From the NCBI GenBank assembly GCA_900539155.1, contig UQBE01000045.1, positions 1 through 15,451 on the forward strand: a stretch of 15,451 nucleotides of DNA, read 5' to 3'. Shown here piece by piece: positions 5,479-12,047 of this stretch. A program made the translations under genes and the position numbers. Each line of letters begins with the position of its first letter. Positions within the stretch are counted from its first letter, which is position 1. Source of the stretch: an uncultured Porphyromonas sp. GTDB lineage: Bacteria > Bacteroidota > Bacteroidia > Bacteroidales > Porphyromonadaceae. The notes under the pieces are model-generated. The model made no database searches. It was not told the DNA's origin and saw only the letters and a program-made list of their open reading frames with translations.

Positions 5479-7557
5479 CTACTTAGCTTGCTCCTTCTGA
5501 CGCTTCTCGTACTCCTTGAGTCCGCCCTTGAGGAAGTCGATATACTTGCTGATATCGGTGTCGTGGGCATACGAAGGACTCAGCGGATTGCCCGCAGGGT
5601 CGATGGCGATGTAGTAGGGCTGTGCGTTGGCGGCAAACTTGTGTCGCTGCAGGTAGCTCCACTTGTCTCCGATGGTGCGGAGCTTCTTGACGGAGCCGTT
5701 TTCCTCTACCTCAATCACCTGAGGCAGTGGTGTCTTATCATCGACCATAAGGGTGATGAGGATGTAGTCATCCTCGAGGAACCCCTTGACAGTGGGGTCG
5801 ATCCAGACGGAGTTCTCCATCTCACGGCAGTTGACACAGCCGAAGCCTGAGAAGTCTAGTAGGACAGGCTTGCCCGTCTCCTGAGCGTAGCGCATACCAG
5901 CGTCAAAGTCGTCAAACTGGGCATGCACCTCCCCGTCGTATAGGTTGAAGTCCTGCGTATAGAGTGGCGGAGCAAAGGCTGTAATAGACTTGAGCGGTGC
6001 GCCCCACAGACCAGGTATCATATAGACGGAGAAAGCTAGCGAGATGATTGCCATGAAGAGGCGTGAGACACTAATCTTCTCCAGTGGCGTATCGTGCGGT
6101 AGACGTATCTTGCCGAGCAGGTAGAAGCCTAGCAGTGCGAAGATGATAATCCAGAGAGCTAGGAAGGTCTCGCGGTCGAGGATACCCCAGCCGTAAGCAA
6201 GGTCAGCGACGGAGAGGAACTTGAGCGAGAGCGCTAGCTCGAGGAAGCCGAGGACTACCTTGACAGAGTTGAGCCAGCCTCCACTCTTAGGCATGTTTTG
6301 CAACATGTTGGGGAAGATGGCAAAGAGCGAGAAGGGTAGTGCCAGTGCTAGCGCGAAGCCAATCATACCAATGGCGGGCGCTACAATCTCACCTGAGGTA
6401 CCAGCCTGTACGAGGAGGGTACCGATGATAGGACCTGTACAAGAGAAAGATACCAGTACGAGGGTAAACGCCATGAAGAAGATGGAGAGTAGACCCGTGG
6501 TGCTGTCTGCCTTGGAGTCCATCTTGTTGGTCCACTTAGCTGGCAGGACTAGCTCGAAGGCTCCGAAGAAGGAGACGGCAAAGAGTACTAGTATGAGGAA
6601 GAAGATGATGTTAAAGACAGCGTTGGTCGCTAGGTTGTTCAAGGCACTCGCACCAAAGATAGCGGTGATGATGAGACCTAGAGCTACATAGATGACTATA
6701 ATAGAGAGTCCGTATATCATAGCATCTCGTATAGCAGCCTTACGAGACTTGGTGCGCTTGAGGAAGAAGCTCACCGTCATCGGAATCATAGGCCATACGC
6801 ATGGGGTGATGAGCGCGATGAGTCCGCCGAGGAAGCCGTAGATGAAAATGTACAGAATGCTCGCATTGGACTGCTCCTGGTTGCGGTCGCCATAAGCCTT
6901 GAGCTGCTCGATGACGGGCTCCCAGTAGTTCGTCGCTGTGACGCCCGCTGAGGTAGCACCGACGGCGAGACTATCACTGGCACCAAGAGCTGTCTCTGTG
7001 CTGTCTGCCTCAGTCTCTGTCGTGGCATCCTCGTCAGTCGTCTCTGCGGGCTCGCTGGCAGCTACAGCTAGCATAGCTTTGGAGAGCTGCTTGGAGCTGA
7101 AGTTGAAGTCGTAGTCTACGAGTACGCAGTTGTCTTGGCAGGCCTGACCCTTGAGCTGACCTTCATAGACGAAAGCCTTAGGGTCAGTAATCTCTAGCTT
7201 CTGGGAAAAGGTGACTGTCCCCGCAAAGTCTCGTACTTCTATACCGAAGATGTCATCGGTGTAGCGATGAGGAGCTTTGTTTGCCTTGAAGCCTCCTAGC
7301 GCCTTAGCTCCTTGGAGCTTGTCGGTGTGAAACTCGAGTGAGACGGGACCACCTGCTGGTAGGTTCTGGTCGTAGAGGTGCCAGCCGTCAATGACACGAG
7401 CTGTGATGGAGACGGTGACTGTCTTCTTCCCGTCGTCCGTAATCTGCTGAGAAAACTTGACGGGGTTAATCATGCCTCCAGCCTGTGCTGCTAGCTTAGG
7501 CACAGTCGTGAGGAAGAGTGTGATGAGAAGTAGTAAGTACGTTGTGCGTTGCTTCAT
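5479..7557 (-). CDS. dsbD: Thiol:disulfide interchange protein DsbD
   Basis: Inner-membrane reductant conductor of 692 residues that passes electrons from cytosolic thioredoxin to periplasmic thiol proteins. A signal peptide (MKQRTTYLLLLITLFLTTVP, cleavage near AAQA) is followed by the N-terminal DsbD-alpha-like domain (about 30-155) with the cysteine pair Cys140/Cys144. A Thr/Glu/Ala-rich linker spans about 165-210. The central domain has about eight TM helices with paired cysteines Cys253 (TPCVWPMIP) and Cys373 (SCTGPIIG). The C-terminal thioredoxin-like domain carries CVNC (574-577). All three redox pairs are intact. I chose ATG at 7557, because upstream codons would run into the preceding gene and precede the signal peptide. 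It is the last gene of a five-gene run and is followed by the hairpin at 5417-5452. Confidence 0.95.
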   Translation of the reverse strand: MKQRTTYLLLLITLFLTTVPKLAAQAGGMINPVKFSQQITDDGKKTVTVSITARVIDGWHLYDQNLPAGGPVSLEFHTDKLQGAKALGGFKANKAPHRYTDDIFGIEVRDFAGTVTFSQKLEITDPKAFVYEGQLKGQACQDNCVLVDYDFNFSSKQLSKAMLAVAASEPAETTDEDATTETEADSTETALGASDSLAVGATSAGVTATNYWEPVIEQLKAYGDRNQEQSNASILYIFIYGFLGGLIALITPCVWPMIPMTVSFFLKRTKSRKAAIRDAMIYGLSIIVIYVALGLIITAIFGASALNNLATNAVFNIIFFLILVLFAVSFFGAFELVLPAKWTNKMDSKADSTTGLLSIFFMAFTLVLVSFSCTGPIIGTLLVQAGTSGEIVAPAIGMIGFALALALPFSLFAIFPNMLQNMPKSGGWLNSVKVVLGFLELALSLKFLSVADLAYGWGILDRETFLALWIIIFALLGFYLLGKIRLPHDTPLEKISVSRLFMAIISLAFSVYMIPGLWGAPLKSITAFAPPLYTQDFNLYDGEVHAQFDDFDAGMRYAQETGKPVLLDFSGFGCVNCREMENSVWIDPTVKGFLEDDYILITLMVDDKTPLPQVIEVEENGSVKKLRTIGDKWSYLQRHKFAANAQPYYIAIDPAGNPLSPSYAHDTDISKYIDFLKGGLKEYEKRQKEQAK

Positions 7558-7588
7558 AATCATCTGGTTAAACTGATATTTATTGTGG

Positions 7589-8593
7589 TTACTGATTGCG
7601 TTTCTTACGTTGAGCAGGAGTTGCCGTCTCGATGAGGAGTGCTTCCTTCTGACTAGCTGTGAGGCGTGTCTGAGCAATCCGGTCTAGATTGACTAGGGGT
7701 GCGTCGATGGTGAACTGCATCTGCTCGCGTAGTATGGGATGGTAGATGGTTATCTCGGTGGCTCGTAGTGCTAGGTACTTGCTGAGCTCAGGAGCTATGG
7801 AGTCACTGGCTCGGTGGTCTCCTAGGAGTGGATGACCTAGGCTGGCTAGCGTGGAGCGGATACTGTTGTTGCGTGTGAGTAGAGAGAGGCTTAGTCTTGT
7901 AAGGTAAGGCCCTGTGGCGATGACCTGATAGTCTGCCTTGAAGCTAGCTGGGACTCTCTCTTTCTTACCAGTGGTAGAGTGCCCTTTGCTGGAACTTCGC
8001 TTGGCTCCCTTAGCAGGAGTGTTGGCGAGGGTGCCTTCGCTTGAGGGAAGTGTGCCTAGGACGACCGCCTCGAAGCTGTTCGAGATGACGAAGCTACGCC
8101 ACTCAGCGAGGAGGTCTTGCTGTAGCTGTCGAGCACGCGCTACGATGATGATGCCCTCGGTGTCGCGGTCGAGACGGTTCAAGAGGAAGACCTTCTCATG
8201 CGGGTTCGCTCTCTTCAGATGACGCGTCACTACCTGAAAGAGGCTACTCTTGCTGGCTCCACCTACCGAGACGGTTGGAATGCCAGGACGCTTGTGTAAG
8301 ACGATGAACTGCTCATCGCGGTATAGCTCCTCGATGAGCGGGTGCTGAAGCTCCTCGGCGGCACCTACGTTGTAGACTTCGATGGTCTCGCCACTGGCGA
8401 CGGGTGCGTCAAACTGTGTCGTCGTCCGCCCTGCTAGCACAACGCATCGATTGCGTAGGTACTGCTTGACCGTGGTGCGACTAACCTGTGGTAGCAACTC
8501 GATGAGCTGCTCAAGAAGACCGCCAGACTGTGTAGCTGTGAGTGTATAGATACGCTCTCGCTGAGGAGCTTTTTTGATATTGTTCGTTGGCAT
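7589..8593 (-). CDS. RluA-family pseudouridine synthase with S4 domain, divergent
   Basis: A 334-residue protein with an S4-like RNA-binding domain (about 25-75, VSRTTVKQYLRNRCVVLAG) and the RluA catalytic fold. The catalytic motif NRLDRDTEG has Asp142 in the expected place. The usual GRxHQIRxH motif is replaced by TRNNSIRST (240-248), although the following LGHPLLGD (252-259) is normal. A basic Ser/Lys-rich insertion is at about 190-215 (AKGAKRSSSKGHS), and the C-terminus is basic. Catalysis is likely but the RNA substrate may differ from RluD. It lies 15 bases after the small membrane protein gene and 31 bases before dsbD. It is a second pseudouridine synthase beside the short one at 540-1226. 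Confidence 0.87.
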   Translation of the reverse strand: MPTNNIKKAPQRERIYTLTATQSGGLLEQLIELLPQVSRTTVKQYLRNRCVVLAGRTTTQFDAPVASGETIEVYNVGAAEELQHPLIEELYRDEQFIVLHKRPGIPTVSVGGASKSSLFQVVTRHLKRANPHEKVFLLNRLDRDTEGIIIVARARQLQQDLLAEWRSFVISNSFEAVVLGTLPSSEGTLANTPAKGAKRSSSKGHSTTGKKERVPASFKADYQVIATGPYLTRLSLSLLTRNNSIRSTLASLGHPLLGDHRASDSIAPELSKYLALRATEITIYHPILREQMQFTIDAPLVNLDRIAQTRLTASQKEALLIETATPAQRKKRNQ

Positions 8594-8608
8594 ACTGGAT
8601 TGGGTGGC

Positions 8609-8989
8609 TTACTTCTCTGCTGGTGGCTCCTCTTTGGCACGAGGCTTATGATACAGGAGTACTATATTGGAGTACAAGATGAGGACAGAGGCTACTGCAA
8701 GTACCAGTCGCCAGTATGAGACCTCTACGATGAAGAGATAGGAGCCTGCGACGAATAGAGCTCCTCCCAGTAGAGCCATCCCGCGCAGACGCTTCGTGCG
8801 GAGGTCTACACCGCTCCTATCGACCAAGGCTTGGCTCATCGTGTAGAGTAGCGAGCCGACCATCAGGATGTAGCCGGTAATCTTGCCCTCGTAGAAGAGC
8901 GGGAGGTACAGACTTACGACCATCAGTATCAGACCTAGTCGGTAGGATAGGTCGAGCAAGCGTTGGCGTCGGGGCTTCGGTTGAGACAT
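8609..8989 (-). CDS. Small four-TM membrane protein, unknown function
   Basis: A 126-residue integral membrane protein that I cannot assign to a named family. After a basic N-terminus (MSQPKPRRQR) come four hydrophobic segments at about 14-31, 37-54, 70-88 and 91-113, joined by short loops, with a charged tail (KPRAKEEPPAEK). The region around residues 55-69 is basic, so it is probably cytoplasmic. I chose ATG at 8989, giving a 34-base gap from the FtsB/DivIC-like gene; a longer frame exists upstream but is low-complexity and overlaps that gene. Its place between a divisome-type gene and a pseudouridine synthase does not settle its role. Confidence 0.8.
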   Translation of the reverse strand: MSQPKPRRQRLLDLSYRLGLILMVVSLYLPLFYEGKITGYILMVGSLLYTMSQALVDRSGVDLRTKRLRGMALLGGALFVAGSYLFIVEVSYWRLVLAVASVLILYSNIVLLYHKPRAKEEPPAEK

Positions 8990-9023
8990 GGATTGCGGTT
9001 CGTGTAAACTTAGGGGGGGGAGG

Positions 9024-9395
9024 TCACTTGCTAGCTTCGTCCTCAGCGTCGGGTCTGTCCTTGATGAGGAAGACGACCTCATCAGGTCGTTGCATACGAT
9101 ACTCCTCACGAGCGATACGCTCTAGCGAAGCTTTGTCCTGTTTATAGCTGTCAATCTTCAGGCTGTCGCTACGGTAAGCCTCTTCGAGACGCTTGCACTC
9201 ATCGGTGAGTGCCTGGATGCGATGTGAGTAGCGTAGCTGCTTGCCCAGGTTGGAGTCGCTAAGGACAAACGTGTAGACGCCCATCCCCAAGACAATCAAG
9301 CCACAGAGGAGAGCTTGCGCCCGCTTGGGGTGCTCTGCACTAAAGCGCTTGACTTGACCTGTGATGCGCTCTATAAAACGCTTGATTGAGGACAT
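9024..9395 (-). CDS. FtsB/DivIC-like septum formation initiator protein
   Basis: A 123-residue bitopic protein of the FtsB/DivIC type, which links to FtsL and FtsQ in the divisome. It has a basic cytoplasmic segment, one TM helix at about 27-45 and a coiled coil at about 55-95. The family hallmark ERIAREEYRMQRPDEVVFLI (92-111) is clear. The tail is acidic. I chose ATG at 9395 (MSSIKRF), which avoids overlap with the GIN-domain gene and gives a normal length. It lies 25 bases after that gene. Confidence 0.88.
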   Translation of the reverse strand: MSSIKRFIERITGQVKRFSAEHPKRAQALLCGLIVLGMGVYTFVLSDSNLGKQLRYSHRIQALTDECKRLEEAYRSDSLKIDSYKQDKASLERIAREEYRMQRPDEVVFLIKDRPDAEDEASK

Positions 9396-9420
9396 GATAT
9401 AGGATATAATAAGGAGTAGG

Positions 9421-10269
9421 TTAGCGCATCTCAACTGTTGAGGAGCGGTCGCTCTGTGAGTCTAGTACCTTAGGTGAGCCGTAGATGGTGAGCTCAGAGG
9501 CACCTGCTAGCTTGTAGCGAAGGGTCCCACTGTTGCGAATCTCTGCTGAAGCAGCTCCTGATAGTGAGATGTCTAGGTCAGATACGGCCAGCTCATCACC
9601 GTCAATTTCAGAGGCACCCGTTAGTGTAGCTTGCAGGTTGGAGATGGATCCCTTGAGGCTTGCCTCCGAGCTTCCTGCGAGTTGCATCGTCATCTGTCCT
9701 ATCTGGTTGGCAATTGCATCTAGCTCTGAGGCTCCAGAGAGGTCGATCATAGCGCGTGTTGCTTGTAAAGTACCAGAGACTTCGCTAGCACCCGTTGCCT
9801 CGATGCGCATCTCGTCTGCTACGATGGAGAGGTCTTCTATCTCAGAGGAGCCAGATAGGTGGGCTGAGAACAGAGGCGCCTCGAAGTGTCCGATGAAGCG
9901 AGCCTCAGTAGCTCCCGCTAGGTCTATCTGTGTAATGTAGGGCATCGTAATCTGTACGGTGATATTGTCATTGTCGAAGAGGCGCTCGCCATCCTTTTTG
10001 AGACTGATATAGAGGGTCTCGCCCTTTTGTTCGACTTTGACATCGTCCAGATACTTCTCGGGAGCAGAGACTGAGACCGAGTACTCCGCACCTTGTGTAA
10101 TCTCAAGGTTGATGCCACGATTGGCATTGATTGCAGTAAAGTCTCTAAAGTTGACCTCTTGTTGTGCCATCGTCCTGGAGCCTTTCTTGTAGGTACAGCT
10201 GGAAAGCCCGCATCCGCAGAGTGTGACGAGGAGTAGCAATGAGAGGGTGAGAAGTGATTTCTGTGTCAT
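9421..10269 (-). CDS. GIN-domain (DUF2807) lipoprotein
   Basis: A 282-residue envelope protein of the DUF2807/GIN family, abundant in Bacteroidetes. The N-terminal signal ends in a lipobox-like LSSC with Cys25 as the likely lipidated residue; C18 and C20 are less fitting. Eight copies of a short motif, Gly-Ala/Ser-Ser/Thr-Glu preceded by Leu/Ala-x, recur about every 20 residues, at about 117, 138, 158, 177, 197, 216, 236 and 254, which suggests stacked beta-helix rungs. The copy at 236 is altered (SGAASAEI). The function of the family is not established. It is first in a five-gene run, with a -7 element at 10346-10353 upstream. ATG at 10269 gives the signal peptide. Confidence 0.88.
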   Translation of the reverse strand: MTQKSLLTLSLLLLVTLCGCGLSSCTYKKGSRTMAQQEVNFRDFTAINANRGINLEITQGAEYSVSVSAPEKYLDDVKVEQKGETLYISLKKDGERLFDNDNITVQITMPYITQIDLAGATEARFIGHFEAPLFSAHLSGSSEIEDLSIVADEMRIEATGASEVSGTLQATRAMIDLSGASELDAIANQIGQMTMQLAGSSEASLKGSISNLQATLTGASEIDGDELAVSDLDISLSGAASAEIRNSGTLRYKLAGASELTIYGSPKVLDSQSDRSSTVEMR

Positions 10270-10315
10270 AGTCTAAGTCGTCAATTGGTATGATGTGAGG
10301 TTCTATATTTAGTTG

Positions 10316-10323
10316 TATCTTTG
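10316..10323 (+). promoter_or_regulatory. Putative promoter -7 element of the DUF4294 gene
   Basis: TATCTTTG on the plus strand matches the TAnnTTTG consensus, 64 bases upstream of the ATG at 10388. A clear -33 TTTG is not seen. It faces the minus-strand element at 10346-10353. Confidence 0.5.
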
Positions 10324-10345
10324 CTTAAATCTCACAGTCAATTGC

Positions 10346-10353
10346 CAAAGGTA
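10346..10353 (-). promoter_or_regulatory. Putative promoter -7 element of the GIN-DivIC-DsbD operon
   Basis: Minus-strand TACCTTTG matches TAnnTTTG, 76 bases upstream of the ATG at 10269. No clear -33 element is seen. Its expected start point overlaps that of the plus-strand promoter at 10316-10323. Confidence 0.5.
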
Positions 10354-10387
10354 GTGATTTCTTTTGTAAAACAGCCCCATTTGCGCT

Positions 10388-11020
10388 ATGAAACATTTAC
10401 TCCGACTGCTTCTTCCCTCGCTAGTACTGCTCCTACTATCTAGCACTAATGCTCTGAGCCGTACAGTATTATCTCCTACTCGTGACTGCACGGATGCTCC
10501 TTTTGTGCAGGTCCCCGACACACTTTCTGAGGAGGACATCATCGGTGTCCTCCTGCCTGAGATACATGTCTCAGGGACTCCCCACAAGCCTCTCACCAAG
10601 ACTGAGCGATATGCCTACTGGAGGCGCGTGCGTGATGTCAAGAAGGTTTTGCCCATTGCGGAGGAGCTGAGTAGGATGATTACCGAGACCTATGAGTATG
10701 CAGAGACCTTCCCCACGGAGCGGGAGCGCAAAGCTCACCTAGCACGGGTCAAGAAGGAACTGGTTAAGGAGTACACGCCTCGTATGAAGAACCTAACGCT
10801 AGGGCAAGGCTTGCTCCTGATTAAACTAATGAATAGGCAGACTGGCTCCACGGGATACGAGATTGTCAAGTCAATCTATGGGGGACTCACCGCAACCTGG
10901 TACAATACGCTTGCCAAGATATACGGAGGGAACCTTGATATGACGTTTGACCCTGAGCATGTCGAGGACGATGCCGTTACGGAGCGTATCATATATCTCT
11001 GGAGGAACGGGTTGCTTTAG
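10388..11020 (+). CDS. DUF4294 family exported protein
   Basis: A 210-residue protein with an N-terminal signal peptide (MKHLLRLLLPSLVLLLLSST, cleavage probably near NALS), so likely periplasmic. The body matches the Bacteroidetes family DUF4294 as I remember it, with YWRRVRDVKKVLPIAEEL (77-94), KKELVKEYTPRMKNLTLGQG (122-141), and LLIKLMNRQTGSTGYEIVK (143-161). The function is unknown; no catalytic motif is obvious. It is a lone plus-strand gene, divergent from the GIN-domain operon and convergent with miaA, whose stop codon lies only 19 bases away. ATG at 10388 fits the signal peptide. Confidence 0.85.
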   Translation: MKHLLRLLLPSLVLLLLSSTNALSRTVLSPTRDCTDAPFVQVPDTLSEEDIIGVLLPEIHVSGTPHKPLTKTERYAYWRRVRDVKKVLPIAEELSRMITETYEYAETFPTERERKAHLARVKKELVKEYTPRMKNLTLGQGLLLIKLMNRQTGSTGYEIVKSIYGGLTATWYNTLAKIYGGNLDMTFDPEHVEDDAVTERIIYLWRNGLL

Positions 11021-11039
11021 CATCCCTCCTAAGCGGAGC

Positions 11040-11987
11040 TTACTCTTGCCAATCCTTTACCAGACGTAGTACTCTGTCTCGCTGGTAGGTGACGGGCTGG
11101 TGACCGTCTATCCAATGTATCGGGAGTCCTCGTCGAGTCATCCCGCGAAACCAAGTCATCTGACGCTTGGCAAACTGATGGATTGCTGTCGCTAGTTGCT
11201 CTTCCATCTCTCGATAGCTCAGCTTGCCCTGCAGGTAGAGTGTGATGAAGCGGTACTCAAGTCCATACGCTAGGAGGGTATCGGCTGGTACACCCTCATC
11301 GAGCAGATGCTCCACCTCGGCGACCATTCCCTCGTCTAGTCTGCTCTTGAGTCGCTGGTCTATGCGTCGTATGACCTCTTGTCTAGCCAGTCGTAATCCC
11401 ACAATGAGGGGAGGTTGCTGTCGCTTAGCCTCACGGAGTGCCTGCTGATAGCGATGGTACTCCTCTGGATAGTGAGCGTAGTGCTGGGCTATCTCGATGG
11501 CGCGGATGCACTTGCGTGCTGAGCTGGTGTCTACATGGTCAATGCGTGGGTAACGACTGAGGATAGAGCGTAGGTCCTCTAGGCTTAGTAGCTCTAACTC
11601 TTGTCGTAGAGTCGCATTGGGTGGCACATGGTGCATCGGTCTCGTCTGCAGTATTTGCTCCACGTAGAGCCCAGATCCACCGACGAAGATAGGACGGAGC
11701 TGTCGTGAGACAACCTCCTTGTAAGCTTCGTCGAAGAGACGCACATACTCAAAAAGGTTGAAAGGAGTACCTGCTGGTACTATATCTATAAGGTAGTGGG
11801 GGATGGTGCCACGCTCTGTCGTGTAGGAGTCCAGGTCCTTGCCGGTACCTATATCCATACCGACGAAGACCTGCCTACTGTCACCACTGAGTATAGCTCC
11901 GTGTAGTTCCTCAGCTAGTGCTACCCCTAGAGCCGTCTTACCGCAAGCAGTAGGACCTACGACAGTGAGGAGTTCGGGATAATGCAC
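11040..11987 (-). CDS. miaA: tRNA dimethylallyltransferase MiaA
   Basis: A 315-residue enzyme that prenylates A37 in tRNAs reading UNN codons, using dimethylallyl diphosphate. The P-loop GPTACGKT is at 11-18, followed by SGDSRQVFVGMDIGTGK (34-50), GGSGLYVE (103-110), and FAKRQMTWFR (272-281), a conserved MiaA sequence. Two motifs deviate from the common form: GTGKDLDSY stands where GTAKP is usual, and AYGLEYR replaces the IGYKE-type sequence. It may be one of two MiaA-type paralogues present in some Bacteroidetes. The start is GTG at 11987; no ATG lies before the P-loop. It is the last gene after IMPDH (60-base gap) and converges on the DUF4294 gene. No clear terminator is seen. Confidence 0.92.
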   Translation of the reverse strand: MHYPELLTVVGPTACGKTALGVALAEELHGAILSGDSRQVFVGMDIGTGKDLDSYTTERGTIPHYLIDIVPAGTPFNLFEYVRLFDEAYKEVVSRQLRPIFVGGSGLYVEQILQTRPMHHVPPNATLRQELELLSLEDLRSILSRYPRIDHVDTSSARKCIRAIEIAQHYAHYPEEYHRYQQALREAKRQQPPLIVGLRLARQEVIRRIDQRLKSRLDEGMVAEVEHLLDEGVPADTLLAYGLEYRFITLYLQGKLSYREMEEQLATAIHQFAKRQMTWFRGMTRRGLPIHWIDGHQPVTYQRDRVLRLVKDWQE

Positions 11988-12047
11988 TCTATTATTATAT
12001 AGGTAGCTCGAAGCTATAATACAAGTAGCTCAGAGACGAGGCATACA

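Noticed and set aside
6221..6691. 156-residue plus-strand frame antisense to dsbD
   Set aside because: It is the complement of the DsbD membrane domain, where intact cysteine motifs prove the minus strand is coding.
7558..7677. 40-residue N-terminal extension of DsbD
   Set aside because: It would overlap the upstream pseudouridine synthase and place basic sequence before the signal peptide; the ATG at 7557 fits.
8990..9109. N-terminal extension of the four-TM protein
   Set aside because: It overlaps the FtsB/DivIC-like gene out of frame and is Ser/Arg-rich; the ATG at 8989 gives a sensible membrane protein.
9533..9940. 135-residue plus-strand frame antisense to the GIN-domain gene
   Set aside because: Its repeats are just the complement of the GIN repeats; the minus-strand protein has a signal peptide and family motif.
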